Shown: positions 45,123 through 54,720, counted from the stretch's first letter. The stretch is DNA of 64,000 bases from Proteobacteria bacterium UBA981 (GCA_002292285.1 DBBP01000023.1:62001-126000), one strand, 5' to 3'. Translations and numbers: made by a program. Notes: generated from the sequence alone by a model not told the origin.

Positions 45123-47816
45123 TTAGTGCGCCTCGTCCCAATTGGCGCCGCGACCGACATCGACAATCAATGGGACGTCCAGGTTGGCGGCGTTCTGCAT
45201 AAGCGTACGGACCTGTTCTGTGATTTCGTCGACCGCGTCCTCAGCGACTTCGAAAACCAGCTCATCGTGGACCTGCATGATGAGCTGCGCTGCAGCAGAA
45301 GTTGTGTTCAGCCACTGAGCCACTTCCAACATCGCGCGCTTGATGATGTCGGCTGCGCTGCCCTGCATTGGTGCGTTGATGGCGGTACGCTCCGCATACT
45401 GACGGATCTGGGCGTTACCGGCATTGATATCCGGTAGATATAAACGCCTGCCGAACACCGTTTCAACGTAGCCGAGTTCGCGCGCAGACTCGCGAATTCG
45501 CTCCATATACTCGTGAACGCCGGGATAGCGGGCAAAGTAGAGGTCAATATAAGTTTGCGCGGCACTACGCTCGATACCGAGTTGGCGCGCCAGGCCGAAC
45601 GCCGACATGCCGTAAATTAAACCGAAGTTAATCGCTTTCGCGGCGCGTCGTTGCTCGTCAGCGACGGCTTCTAAATCGACCGCAAAGACTTCGGCAGCGG
45701 TCGCTCTGTGAACATCAAGACCACCGGCGAAAGCAGCGCTGAGACTTTTGTCGTCAGACAGGTGCGCCATGATGCGCAATTCAATCTGGGAATAGTCGGC
45801 GGCGACGATCACTTTCCCGGGCGGGGCAACAAACGCCTGTCGGATGCGCCGACCTTCGGCGGACCGAATCGGGATGTTCTGCAAATTCGGATCGGAGGAC
45901 GACAGCCGCCCAGTCGCCGCGACGGCCTGATGGTAGCTGGTGTGCACGCGCCCGGTGTGGGAGTTGATCTGAGCGGGCAATTTGGTCGTGTAGGTGGACT
46001 TAAGCTTGCTCAGACTACGGTGGTCCAGGATAAGGCGCGGCAAGGGATAGTCATGTGCAAGCTCCTGCAACACGGATTCCGCGGTCGACGGTTGTCCTTT
46101 CGGGGTTTTTGACAGGACTGGCAAGCCCAGTTTGTCGAACAGGATGCCCTGAATCTGTTTTGGTGAGCCGATGTTGAAAACTTCGCCGGCAATATCATGG
46201 GCTTGCGCTTCAATTTCACCCATGCGCGTTTCCAGTTCCGCACTTTGCTCCATCAGCATGCGCGCATCGATATAGACGCCGCAGCGTTCCATATCGGAGA
46301 GTACGGGTACCAACGGTATCTCAATGTCAGTGTAGACATCGCCCAGGCGTCCCGTTTCGACGATCGCGGGGTAGAGTTTCGCGTGCAGACGCAGGCACAC
46401 CTCTGCATCCTCGGCAGCATAAGGTCCGGCCTGCTCGAGCGGGACTTCAGCGAAACCGATTTGTTTAGCCCCTTTGCCGGCAACGTCTTCGTAGTGAATC
46501 GTTTTATGGCTCAGATATTTCTGTGCGACGGAATCGAGGTCGTGTCGGGAGGCCGTACTGTTATGCACGTACGACTCCAGCATGGTGTCGAAATCAATCC
46601 CCTGCAATTCGATACCGTGGTTCAGTAACACGCTGCGGTCATATTTCAGATTATGGCCAAGCTTGGGTTTGCCTGGGTCCTCCAGCAACGGACGCATTTT
46701 TTCCAGTACCACATCAAACGGCAGTTGTTGCGGTGCCCCAGGATAATCATGCGCCAGTGGGACGTAGGCCGCACGGCCTGGTGCGCATGCAAACGAAAGA
46801 CCTACTAGTCGCGCCTCCATGTAATTGAGGCTGGTCGTTTCAGTATCGAAGGCAATGCAGGGTGCGTCGCGCAGTTCCTCAAGCCATCGGTCCAGCGACG
46901 CCATGTCCAGGATCGTTTCGTATTCTGCTTGCGGTTCACTGGAGCGCGGCGAGGTATCGATCCCCTCGTTCTCAAGTTCGGCGAGCCAGGAATTAAATTC
47001 GTACTTGCGATACAGGTCCACCACTCGCTCACTTTCCAGCTCGGTGAGCAGCAGTTCGCTAATTTCGATACCGGTCTGAATGTCACACATAATCGTCACC
47101 AGACGGCGCGACAGGGGTAGTTGCTCGAGCGAGGCACGCAGATTCTCGCCTACTTTGCCCTTAATCTCCTCGGCGCATTTGATAATCTCGTCCAGCGAGC
47201 CGTATTGAGTTAGCCATTTGACAGCAGTTTTGGGGCCTACTTTGGGCACCCCCGGCACGTTGTCGACGGTATCGCCGATTAAAGTCAGATAGTCGACGAT
47301 ACGGTCCGGTGCAACACCGAACTTGGCAACCACACCGGCGTGGTCGAGTAGCGAGCCGTCCATGGTGTTGATCAGGGAAATGCGGTCGTCGACCAGTTGC
47401 GCAAGATCTTTGTCGCCGGTCGAGATCACCACGTCCATACCCTGCGCAGCTGCTTGTTTCGCAAACGTACCGAGGACGTCATCTGCCTCGACGCCAGCGA
47501 CCTGCACCAACGGATAGCCAAGTGCGCGTATCAGTTCGTGTAGGGGCTCGATCTGTACCGCGAGTTCAGACGGCATCGAGGGGCGGTTGGCCTTGTATTG
47601 TGGGTACCACTCATCGCGCGTGGTTGGGCCACGAGGATCAAAAACCACGGCGAATGCAGTAGTTGGATAACTCTGCCGCAAACGTTGCAACATCGAGATG
47701 ACGCCGTGCATCGCCCCGGTTGGCTGACCGTCCGAATTTTCCAATGCCGGCAAGGCGTGAAATGCACGGTACAGATAAGACGAGCCATCTACCAAAATCA
47801 GTTGTTTTTCGTTCAT
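45123..47816 (-). CDS. polA: DNA polymerase I
   Basis: Repair and Okazaki-fragment polymerase of 897 residues with all three domains. The 5'-3' exonuclease (LILVDGSSYLYRAFHALP) spans about 1-290. The 3'-5' proofreading domain has the active DTETTSLN motif near residue 330. The polymerase domain has motif A VAADYSQIELRIMAHLS, the O-helix AKAINFGLIYGMSAFGLA, and motif C MQVHDELVFEV. It is divergent from the DUF2782 gene, as in Pseudomonas. Confidence 0.98.
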   Translation of the reverse strand: MNEKQLILVDGSSYLYRAFHALPALENSDGQPTGAMHGVISMLQRLRQSYPTTAFAVVFDPRGPTTRDEWYPQYKANRPSMPSELAVQIEPLHELIRALGYPLVQVAGVEADDVLGTFAKQAAAQGMDVVISTGDKDLAQLVDDRISLINTMDGSLLDHAGVVAKFGVAPDRIVDYLTLIGDTVDNVPGVPKVGPKTAVKWLTQYGSLDEIIKCAEEIKGKVGENLRASLEQLPLSRRLVTIMCDIQTGIEISELLLTELESERVVDLYRKYEFNSWLAELENEGIDTSPRSSEPQAEYETILDMASLDRWLEELRDAPCIAFDTETTSLNYMEARLVGLSFACAPGRAAYVPLAHDYPGAPQQLPFDVVLEKMRPLLEDPGKPKLGHNLKYDRSVLLNHGIELQGIDFDTMLESYVHNSTASRHDLDSVAQKYLSHKTIHYEDVAGKGAKQIGFAEVPLEQAGPYAAEDAEVCLRLHAKLYPAIVETGRLGDVYTDIEIPLVPVLSDMERCGVYIDARMLMEQSAELETRMGEIEAQAHDIAGEVFNIGSPKQIQGILFDKLGLPVLSKTPKGQPSTAESVLQELAHDYPLPRLILDHRSLSKLKSTYTTKLPAQINSHTGRVHTSYHQAVAATGRLSSSDPNLQNIPIRSAEGRRIRQAFVAPPGKVIVAADYSQIELRIMAHLSDDKSLSAAFAGGLDVHRATAAEVFAVDLEAVADEQRRAAKAINFGLIYGMSAFGLARQLGIERSAAQTYIDLYFARYPGVHEYMERIRESARELGYVETVFGRRLYLPDINAGNAQIRQYAERTAINAPMQGSAADIIKRAMLEVAQWLNTTSAAAQLIMQVHDELVFEVAEDAVDEITEQVRTLMQNAANLDVPLIVDVGRGANWDEAH

Positions 47817-47929
47817 AAGGTCCGGGTCACGATGTTGGATTAGGGGCGAATACGCTGATTTGAGAGCCTTTCGGTGCTATTCTATTTCTTCCGAGAAGTA
47901 ATGAATAACGCGCGCAGAGATCCCATCGT

Positions 47930-48295
47930 ATGAGAGCTTTCCCTTTAGCGATCGCATTGAGTTGCCTGCTGATGTCGACCATCGGCCAGGCTGCCGAACC
48001 ATTCGATGGTGAATTCGTCGAAGTGCCACCGCCGCCGCCGCCAGCGATGGTGTTCGAGGATGACGAAGACCAAGGCGACGCAGGCACTGAACCGGAAGTC
48101 ACTATCATCCAGCGCGAGGACGCACTGTATGAGGAATATCGGGTCAATGGGCGGTTGTATATGGTGAAAGTCGTGCCGGTCGTAGGACCCGCTTACTTTT
48201 TTCTCGATAACGACGGTGACGGATTGTTGGAAACGCGCTGGAATACCCGCACCCGGCAACCCAGAGTGCCGCAATGGGTCTTGTTCAGCTGGTAA
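47930..48295 (+). CDS. DUF2782 family exported protein
   Basis: Protein of 121 residues with a signal peptide (MRAFPLAIALSCLLMSTIGQAAEP). A run of six prolines (EVPPPPPPAMV) and an acidic stretch follow, then the DUF2782 core (ITIIQREDALYEEYRV-like, ending NTRTRQPRVPQWVLFSW). The function is unknown. Between polA and thrB is the usual site for this family in gammaproteobacteria. Confidence 0.88.
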   Translation: MRAFPLAIALSCLLMSTIGQAAEPFDGEFVEVPPPPPPAMVFEDDEDQGDAGTEPEVTIIQREDALYEEYRVNGRLYMVKVVPVVGPAYFFLDNDGDGLLETRWNTRTRQPRVPQWVLFSW

Positions 48296-48337
48296 AACGC
48301 CCTCGCCCTGGGCGTGCTGAAAGACCTTAAGTAGCCA

Positions 48338-48358
48338 GAGCCCGGGAACGTCGGGCTC
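48338..48358. other. 7-bp perfect hairpin before thrB
   Basis: GAGCCCG and CGGGCTC flank a 7-base loop. It lies in the 95-base space between the DUF2782 gene and thrB, 32 bases before the thrB start. Only three T follow, so it may be a weak terminator or a leader structure. Confidence 0.4.
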
Positions 48359-48390
48359 GAGTTTCCGGCCCAATCCATCGAGCATCCGGG

Positions 48391-49341
48391 ATGTCTGTAT
48401 TCACGGTCGTCACAAAGCCCGAGCTGGAAGCCTATCTGACGCAATATTCGGTCGGTGAATTGCAAGACTTCCACGGCATCGCCGCCGGTATCGAGAATAC
48501 CAACTACTTCGTCAACACCAACCAGGCGTCTTACGTCCTGACGCTGTTCGAGAAAACAACGCCCGTTGAACTCGATTACTTCCTCGCGCTGAGCAACTAT
48601 TTGTCCGCCCGCGACGCGCCCTGCGCAAGGCCGATCGCGAGGCGTGATGCGAACTATCAATCAAAGTTGAACGGTAAACCAGCGACCCTTGTCAGTCGAT
48701 TGCCAGGCAAGAGCATCGATATTCCGCAAGCGAATCACTGCACCGCGATCGGAGCAGCGCTTGCTCGACTGCATATCTCGGGGAAAGGCTTTCAGCGCCG
48801 GCGGGCTAACCAGACAGATGTACATTGGGTAAACAGCCGGGCTGACAATCTAGGTGACCAACTAACCGTCGCCGAGCGAGCCCTTTTGCACGAGATCAGG
48901 AAACTTCCCGACCTGTGGTCGACCGATACGCTTCCTGGTGGCGTCATCCATGCGGACCTGTTTCGCGACAATGCCCTGTTCGACGGCAATGCCGTCAGCG
49001 GCATTATCGATTTCTATTTCGCCTGCGACGGCCCATTGATCTACGACCTTGCGATCGTTATCGCCGATTGGTGTTTCATGCCGCACCGCCGCCTGGATTC
49101 TGAGGGGGCAGGGCGTGTTTTGAGGGCCTACCACAGCGTCAGACCGCTCTCGTCAGCGGAACGGCAGATGTGGCCAGCGGCACTGGCGCAGGCCTCACGA
49201 CGTTTTTGGTTATCCCGTCTGGAGGACCGGTCGTTCCCTCGCCAGGCGCACCTCACGTTCGTAAAAGATCCGCTACCGTTCAAACAGCTCGCCACGCTGG
49301 CATGTCATACGCCCGAACAATTACTTGAATTTTGGCCTTAA
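48391..49341 (+). CDS. thrB: Homoserine kinase (aminoglycoside-phosphotransferase fold)
   Basis: Phosphorylates homoserine for threonine synthesis. The 316 residues belong to the APH-like ThrB type, with GIENTNYFVNT near the start, the catalytic loop VIHADLFRDNALFDG, and the metal site GIIDFYFACDGPLIYDLA. The first residues MSVFTVVTKPELEAYL match the family start. A terminator-like hairpin follows the stop directly. Confidence 0.95.
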   Translation: MSVFTVVTKPELEAYLTQYSVGELQDFHGIAAGIENTNYFVNTNQASYVLTLFEKTTPVELDYFLALSNYLSARDAPCARPIARRDANYQSKLNGKPATLVSRLPGKSIDIPQANHCTAIGAALARLHISGKGFQRRRANQTDVHWVNSRADNLGDQLTVAERALLHEIRKLPDLWSTDTLPGGVIHADLFRDNALFDGNAVSGIIDFYFACDGPLIYDLAIVIADWCFMPHRRLDSEGAGRVLRAYHSVRPLSSAERQMWPAALAQASRRFWLSRLEDRSFPRQAHLTFVKDPLPFKQLATLACHTPEQLLEFWP

Positions 49342-49368
49342 AAAAGAGTCCCAAAAAATGGGGTTTTT
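49341..49368 (+). terminator. Intrinsic terminator after thrB
   Basis: A-rich 5' arm, then CCC-AAAAAAT-GGG and a six-T run. The GC core is only three pairs, but the flanking A and T runs extend the stem. It begins at the last base of the thrB stop codon. Confidence 0.6.
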
Positions 49369-49396
49369 TATTAGCTTGTTGCGCACAAGCGCGGTT

Positions 49397-49567
49397 TTAA
49401 CTCTCGGTGAACACCAGCTCGACGCAGCGGATCTCGTCCCTATCCTGCGCTGGAGCGTCAGCAACGATCGGTGTGGCCTCGCCATAACCGATGGCAGCAC
49501 GTGACAAACAGATTTCGATCAGGCTCAAGGTACTGCGATCTACGCTGTCAGACGAGGAATTGGGACG
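49397..49567 (-). pseudogene. OmpA/MotB-like C-terminal fragment
   Basis: An open minus-strand stretch of 56 codons between TAG at 49568-49570 and TAA at 49397-49399. Its translation includes SRAAIGYGEATPIVAD, DRDEIRC and VELVFTES, a pattern that matches the end of OmpA-type peptidoglycan-binding domains (GYGExxPI ... NRRVEI). It has no ATG, lacks the upstream half of the domain, and overlaps the 3' end of mgtE in another frame. I read it as a gene remnant; chance similarity is possible. Confidence 0.35.
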
Positions 49568-50900
49568 CTAAGCCAAGAAACGCGAAGAACCCGACCACGT
49601 CGGTAACGGTCGTTAAAACAACGCCTCCGGCAAGCGCCGGGTCAATTTTCAAGCGTCCCAGGATCAATGGAATAGCGGCGCCGGCGAATCCGGCAGTCAG
49701 CAGATTGAGGACCATTGCACAGCCAATCACCAGGCCGAGGCGGAAATCGTCGAACCAGGTCCCGGCTACGGCTGCGACGACGACCGCCCACAAGCAACCG
49801 TTGAACAGTCCGACTGTCACTTCACGGCGCAAGACGGCGCGCTCATTAGCCGAACCAATCTGTCCCAGCGCCAACCCGCGCACCACGATCGTCAGCGTCT
49901 GGCTACCCGCAATACCGCCCATGCTGGCAACGACAGGCATGAGTACAGCCAAAGCAACGAGTTGCTCGATAGTTGCCTCAAACAATCCGATTACCCACGC
50001 CGCCAGAAATGCGGTCGCAAGATTTAGCGCCAGCCACAACGCACGCTGACGGGCCGTTACCAGTAGCGGCGCGAAAATGTCATGTTCTTCGTCTAGGCCA
50101 GCTGCGGACATGATCAAGCGCTCACTTTCCTCGCGAATGACGTCAACCACGTCGTCGACGGTAATGCGCCCTAACAGCAGGCCGTCGTCATCGACGACCG
50201 GTGCCGAGAGTAGATCGCGTTGCTCGAATACTATCGCGACCTCATGCACCGGCGTCCCAGCCGGTATTGGCGCTGCGTCAGTGGACATGATTTCAGCGGT
50301 TGTCGTGTCCGCATGCGCAATCACGAGCTTCGATAAGCGCAAAACTCCCAGAAATTTGTTGCTACGATCAACGACGAACAGCTGGTCGAGGTTCTCCGGC
50401 ATTTCTCCGAGCCGGCGGAGGTAACGCAAGACAACATCGACCTCCACATCGGAGCGCACGGTGACGGTGTCTACATTCATCAAGCCGCCAGCGGTATCCG
50501 CCGGATATGTGAGTACTGCAGCCACGCGCTGACGATTCTGCTCATCCATCGAGAGCAACACTTCGTCAACCAATTCGCCTGGCAGATCCTGCAGGAAGTC
50601 GGCCGCATCGTCGGAATCGAGGCTGCTCGCCGCGTCGGCCAGCTGACTCGGGTCCATGTTCTCGACAAGGGTGAGGCGCACCGCCGCGTTGGAGTTCGAA
50701 AGCACGTCGCCTTCGATCGTGGAATCAATGTGAACCCACAATTCATCGCGCACGGAACTCGGCAATGATTCAAGGATATCGGCGATTTCAGACGGGTGTA
50801 GCTCACCAAGGAGCTCCCGCAATTGCCAAATCTCGTTCGATTCCAGGGCGTGCTGGATGGTTTGAACGCGTGCCTGATTACGACTAATTTGCTCAGCCAT
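49548..50900 (-). CDS. mgtE: Magnesium transporter MgtE
   Basis: Magnesium channel of 450 residues. The N-terminal helical domain (LRELLGELHPSEIADILESLP) is followed by paired CBS domains near 130-255 that sense magnesium. Five C-terminal membrane helices follow, with the pore motif AVLMPVVASMGGIAGSQTL and PLILGRLKIDPALAGGV. Position downstream of ptsI is known from other proteobacteria. Confidence 0.96.
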   Translation of the reverse strand: MAEQISRNQARVQTIQHALESNEIWQLRELLGELHPSEIADILESLPSSVRDELWVHIDSTIEGDVLSNSNAAVRLTLVENMDPSQLADAASSLDSDDAADFLQDLPGELVDEVLLSMDEQNRQRVAAVLTYPADTAGGLMNVDTVTVRSDVEVDVVLRYLRRLGEMPENLDQLFVVDRSNKFLGVLRLSKLVIAHADTTTAEIMSTDAAPIPAGTPVHEVAIVFEQRDLLSAPVVDDDGLLLGRITVDDVVDVIREESERLIMSAAGLDEEHDIFAPLLVTARQRALWLALNLATAFLAAWVIGLFEATIEQLVALAVLMPVVASMGGIAGSQTLTIVVRGLALGQIGSANERAVLRREVTVGLFNGCLWAVVVAAVAGTWFDDFRLGLVIGCAMVLNLLTAGFAGAAIPLILGRLKIDPALAGGVVLTTVTDVVGFFAFLGLASQFLV

Positions 50901-51000
50901 GACGGCGACAACCTGGTTTATAGGACGCTAGACAGGTATCGCCAGCGGATACCGCCGCTCAGTTTAGCAACTTATGAATTGGCCGCGGACAGATTTCCGT

Positions 51001-52746
51001 TTAACCCTGCTGACCATCCAATAAAGCCAGTAGCTCGCGCTTCCGATTGGCATCCGTTGTATTCAAAAACTCTTGGGCGTAGCCCTGAATGGATGCTCTG
51101 TGAGTCGTATTGACGAGGTGTTTGATCTCCAGCAGGGCAGCAGGATGGACACTAAACTCGGTAAGTCCAAGACCGAGTAGTAGCCGTGTATAGCGACGAT
51201 CTCCGGCCATTTCCCCGCACATAGCGACAGCAATTCCGGCTTTGCTACCGGCATCGAGAGTCATCTGGATAAGTCGCAATACACCAGGATTAAGTGGGTC
51301 ATAAAGGTAACTGACTGCATCGTTCACACGATCGATAGCGACGGCGTACTGAATCAGATCGTTCGTTCCGATGGATAGAAAATCGAGCTCTACCGCAAAG
51401 ATATCGGCGCAGATGGCAGCCGCAGGGACCTCGATCATGCCGCCTATAGGCATGTTCTCGTCGAACGCAATATCGCGTCGTCGCAACTCGTTGCGCAGTG
51501 TCGCGACGACATCCAAAACCTGGCGCACTTCATCGATGCTTGAGAGCATCGGGATCATCATGCGCACCGGACCGAAAGCCGAGGCGCGCAGAATGGCGCG
51601 CAGCTGCGGCCAGAACAGCGACGGTTCGCGTAGGCAGAGCCGTATTGCGCGCAGACCTAACGCTGGGTTCGCGGCTAGCGAGCCTGTGTCCGGGCCTGCG
51701 TCCGTTGGCTTGTCGGCACCGATGTCAGCGGTGCGAATTGTCAGCGGAGCGCCAGCGAGCGTGTCGATCATTTGGCGGTAAACGTTAAAGTGCTCATCTT
51801 CGTCCGGATAGTCGGAGCGGTTCATGAACATAAATTCCGTGCGATATAGACCGACTCCGTTGGCACCAACGTCACGGAGACTATCGATGTCGCCGGGTAA
51901 ATCGATATTGGCGTGCAAGGTAATCGACACGCCATCCAGCGTTACCGCGGGTGCCTCGCGTAACACCTGAAGGCCTGCAACGTAGCGTCGGCGCTGGTCT
52001 TGCCGTTCACGGTATTCGGCAAGAATGCGCTCGTCCGCGGCTCCAACAACCACGCCGTCCTCACCATCAACGATGACCGTTTCATCTTCTTTGATGTAAC
52101 GGCGTGCGTGGTGAACGCCGACTACGCCTGGAATGCCCAGGCTGCGAGCGAGGATCGACATATGCGAGGTTTGCCCGCCAAACTCGGTGACGAACCCCGC
52201 CACACCATGGTGCTGAAGCAGAACGAGATCGGCTGGCGTCAAATCGCTGGCGAGAATGATCATCGCCTTGAGTTTCTGGTCCGGAACTTCGTGGCGCAGC
52301 TGTTGGTGACGGAGCAAATTGCGAATAATCCGGTCGACGACATTATCGACATCATCACGGCGAGTGCGCAGGTAGGCATCGTCCATTTCATCGAACACCG
52401 CCACCAGTGCGTCGCGTTGTAGTTTCACCGCCCATTCAGCGTTACAACGTGTCTGACGAACGATGCGCGCTGGCTCTTCACTGAAGGCAGCATCATCTAG
52501 CATCAGCAAATGGGTATCTATAAACGCCGCAATCTCCAATGGCGTTGAGGACGGAATGTGTTCGCGAACCTCGCGTAAGTGTTGCTTGGCCAGTTGTACT
52601 GCCTTGTGCAGGCGGACCACCTCGTTCTCAACCTCATCCTCGTCGATTCGAATCTCGGTAATTTCAAGTTGATTTCGTTCCACCACGTGCACGCGACCAA
52701 TCGCTATGCCGCGCGAAACCGCAACGCCGTGCAAGGAGAAGGTCAC
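51001..52746 (-). CDS. ptsI: PTS enzyme I (phosphoenolpyruvate-protein phosphotransferase)
   Basis: Autophosphorylates from phosphoenolpyruvate and passes phosphate to HPr/NPr. The 581 residues have the usual enzyme I length, without the GAF domain of the nitrogen-type EI-Ntr. The phosphohistidine is in TEFGGQTSHMSILARSLGIP near residue 190, with GLYRTEFMFM and the C-terminal MCGEMAGD. Its start overlaps the end of npr by 4 bases. Confidence 0.95.
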   Translation of the reverse strand: MTFSLHGVAVSRGIAIGRVHVVERNQLEITEIRIDEDEVENEVVRLHKAVQLAKQHLREVREHIPSSTPLEIAAFIDTHLLMLDDAAFSEEPARIVRQTRCNAEWAVKLQRDALVAVFDEMDDAYLRTRRDDVDNVVDRIIRNLLRHQQLRHEVPDQKLKAMIILASDLTPADLVLLQHHGVAGFVTEFGGQTSHMSILARSLGIPGVVGVHHARRYIKEDETVIVDGEDGVVVGAADERILAEYRERQDQRRRYVAGLQVLREAPAVTLDGVSITLHANIDLPGDIDSLRDVGANGVGLYRTEFMFMNRSDYPDEDEHFNVYRQMIDTLAGAPLTIRTADIGADKPTDAGPDTGSLAANPALGLRAIRLCLREPSLFWPQLRAILRASAFGPVRMMIPMLSSIDEVRQVLDVVATLRNELRRRDIAFDENMPIGGMIEVPAAAICADIFAVELDFLSIGTNDLIQYAVAIDRVNDAVSYLYDPLNPGVLRLIQMTLDAGSKAGIAVAMCGEMAGDRRYTRLLLGLGLTEFSVHPAALLEIKHLVNTTHRASIQGYAQEFLNTTDANRKRELLALLDGQQG

Positions 52747-53012
52747 GTCGGCTCACCAAATCGGTCGTTGATGAGCTCGAGCAGGCTTTCCAGCGCCTGA
52801 GCGCTATCGTCACCTTCAACCTCAAGAAGAATCTCTGAGTGCTGCGCTGCCGCCAGCATCATCACACCCATGATGCTCTTGCCGTTAACTTCTTTGCCGC
52901 CCTTACTGAGCATGACAGAACTACTGAAACGCGAGGCGGTCTGTACGAACTTCGCCGCTGCACGGGCATGCAATCCCAGGCGATTGATAATCGTGACTTT
53001 AGCGACCGGCAT
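52743..53012 (-). CDS. npr: HPr family phosphocarrier
   Basis: Phosphocarrier of 89 residues. The phosphohistidine is in RLGLHARAAAKFV (His15), and a serine sits at the Ser46-equivalent site in NGKSIMGVMMLAA. It accepts phosphate from the adjacent PtsI and should pass it to PtsN, encoded two genes away. It may be called ptsH or npr; context favours the nitrogen-PTS role. Confidence 0.94.
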   Translation of the reverse strand: MPVAKVTIINRLGLHARAAAKFVQTASRFSSSVMLSKGGKEVNGKSIMGVMMLAAAQHSEILLEVEGDDSAQALESLLELINDRFGEPT

Positions 53013-53036
53013 AGTGTGTAGGCTCCGTGACGACGC

Positions 53037-53903
53037 TCATAGATCGCGATGGCTCACGACTGGCGTCTTACCTTTGCTAACGAAATACGCAGCGACCCGC
53101 TCGGCCATAAACACCGAGCGATGTCGTCCGCCGGTGCAGCCGAAGGCTACAGTCATATAACTGCGATTGACTGACTCAAAACGGGGTAGCCAGGCATTCA
53201 GAAAGCGCGTGACGTCTTCGGCGAACTCACGCACAACGCCAGACCCTTCCAAATACTGCCGCACACCTTCATCGAGACCCGATTGATCGCGCAAACTGCT
53301 TTCCCAATAAGGATTCGGCAAGCAGCGTACATCGAACACGAAATCGGCATCTGACGGCACGCCGCTCTTGAATCCAAATGAGCGAAACTGCAGTGCCATG
53401 CCGCCATCGGTTCGGGCGCTGATAAGCTCGCGAACGGTTGTGCGCAATTGATGAACATTGGTTTCGGTCGTATCGATTCGAATGTTCGCCCGCAAAACCA
53501 AGGGTTCGAGCAACTCCCGCTCACGGGCGATGGCATCAGCAAGCGACATACCCGCCGACGACAACGGGTGGCGGCGGCGAGTTTCGCTGAAGCGTTGCAA
53601 CAGCGACTGATCGCTGGCGTCGACGAAAATCAGTTCGGCCTCAACGCCATCGTCCCGCAATCCGTCCAAAGTTCGGGGTAGTTCTGCGAGAGCGGCCGCT
53701 TGGCTACGAGCGTCTATTCCAACCGCAACGCGTTCGAATTGTGGCAAGTTTTGCTCCGCCAGGTAGTTGGCGAAGCTGACCAGAATACCCACAGGCAGGT
53801 TGTCGACGCAGTAATAGCCGGCGTCTTCCAGGGCATGCAGGGCAATTGTTTTACCAGCACCGGAAAGTCCGGAAATGATTAAAAAGCGACTGCCGTCATT
53901 CAT
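53037..53903 (-). CDS. rapZ: RNase adapter / nucleotide-binding protein RapZ
   Basis: P-loop protein of 288 residues. It has Walker A LSGAGKTIALHALEDAGYY near residue 14, the DNLPV motif, and the conserved C-terminal VAFGCTGGRHRSVFMAE. In E. coli RapZ guides RNase E to GlmZ small RNA and controls amino-sugar synthesis. The position between ptsN and npr is conserved. No hprK is present. Confidence 0.96.
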   Translation of the reverse strand: MNDGSRFLIISGLSGAGKTIALHALEDAGYYCVDNLPVGILVSFANYLAEQNLPQFERVAVGIDARSQAAALAELPRTLDGLRDDGVEAELIFVDASDQSLLQRFSETRRRHPLSSAGMSLADAIARERELLEPLVLRANIRIDTTETNVHQLRTTVRELISARTDGGMALQFRSFGFKSGVPSDADFVFDVRCLPNPYWESSLRDQSGLDEGVRQYLEGSGVVREFAEDVTRFLNAWLPRFESVNRSYMTVAFGCTGGRHRSVFMAERVAAYFVSKGKTPVVSHRDL

Positions 53904-53915
53904 CAGCCTGCGGCG

Positions 53916-54380
53916 TCACAATTCACTGCAAGGGTCGGCGATTAGATGGCGAAAAACATCGCTAGGGTCGGCGCTGTTGCGCAAACCTTCGACAAACTGT
54001 CCGTCGCTGAATTTTGTCGCAAGTTCCGACAGCAAGGCAAGGTGCTCTTCGTTTGCGTTTTCGGGGACGCACAGAGCGAAAAACAAATCAACCGGGGCGT
54101 TATCCACAGCATCGAACCCAATCGGATTATCGGTTCGAATAAACGCTCCTATTGAAGCGGCATCCGTTGCGACACGCCCGTGCGGGATTGCTATGCCGGC
54201 ACCGAGCCCTGTGGTGCCAAGACGCTCGCGAGCCAGCAAACTGTCGAATACAGCTTTAGCGCTAAGACCGGGGTCGGCACTAGAGAGCATATTGGACAGG
54301 CGTTCCAAGACCGCCTTCTTGCTCGACAGGTCGATATCAATCGCAACGCGCTCTGGGGCGATTATCTCTGAGATCTTCAT
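53916..54380 (-). CDS. ptsN: PTS EIIA-Ntr
   Basis: Nitrogen-PTS phosphoacceptor that regulates potassium and phosphate-linked functions rather than sugar import. The 154-residue product carries the phosphohistidine in GAGIAIPHGRVA and FFALCVPENANEEHLALL. It lies between hpf and rapZ, as in most gammaproteobacteria. Confidence 0.95.
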   Translation of the reverse strand: MKISEIIAPERVAIDIDLSSKKAVLERLSNMLSSADPGLSAKAVFDSLLARERLGTTGLGAGIAIPHGRVATDAASIGAFIRTDNPIGFDAVDNAPVDLFFALCVPENANEEHLALLSELATKFSDGQFVEGLRNSADPSDVFRHLIADPCSEL

Positions 54381-54426
54381 AGCTTTTTGATCACATGCCA
54401 GCTGAGTCGCCCTTCATCGAAGGCCG

Positions 54427-54720
54427 TTAGGCTCTATGATTGGTCAACTTCTCCTTGTGCTTCTTGACCTGACGGTCGAGCTTGTCTATTAACAAATCGA
54501 TAGCCACATACATATCCGAGTTTTCGTCATGGGCGTGAATATTGTTGCCCGCGACGTGGATGGTAGCTTCAGCTTTCTGGCGTTGCTTTTCGACGCTAAG
54601 TACAACTCGAATGTCTACGACCTGATCGAAATGTCGTTCGATTTTGGTCATTTTGTTTTCAATGTAGTGTTGCAAAGATTCGGTCAGGTCGACGTGGTGT
54701 CCTTCAATACTGATTTGCAT
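54427..54720 (-). CDS. hpf: Ribosome hibernation promoting factor
   Basis: Short HPF of 97 residues that binds the 30S subunit and promotes 100S dimers in stationary phase. It has QISIEGHHVDLTESLQHYI, the beta strand VEKQRQKAEATIHVAGN and MYVAIDLLIDKLDRQVKKH. It lacks the C-terminal dimerisation domain of long HPF. Downstream of rpoN as expected. Confidence 0.96.
   Translation of the reverse strand: MQISIEGHHVDLTESLQHYIENKMTKIERHFDQVVDIRVVLSVEKQRQKAEATIHVAGNNIHAHDENSDMYVAIDLLIDKLDRQVKKHKEKLTNHRA

Noticed and set aside
44942..45166. 74-codon minus-strand frame between hisA and polA
   Set aside because: It begins inside the polA 3' end, is Arg-rich without motifs, and lacks a ribosome site.
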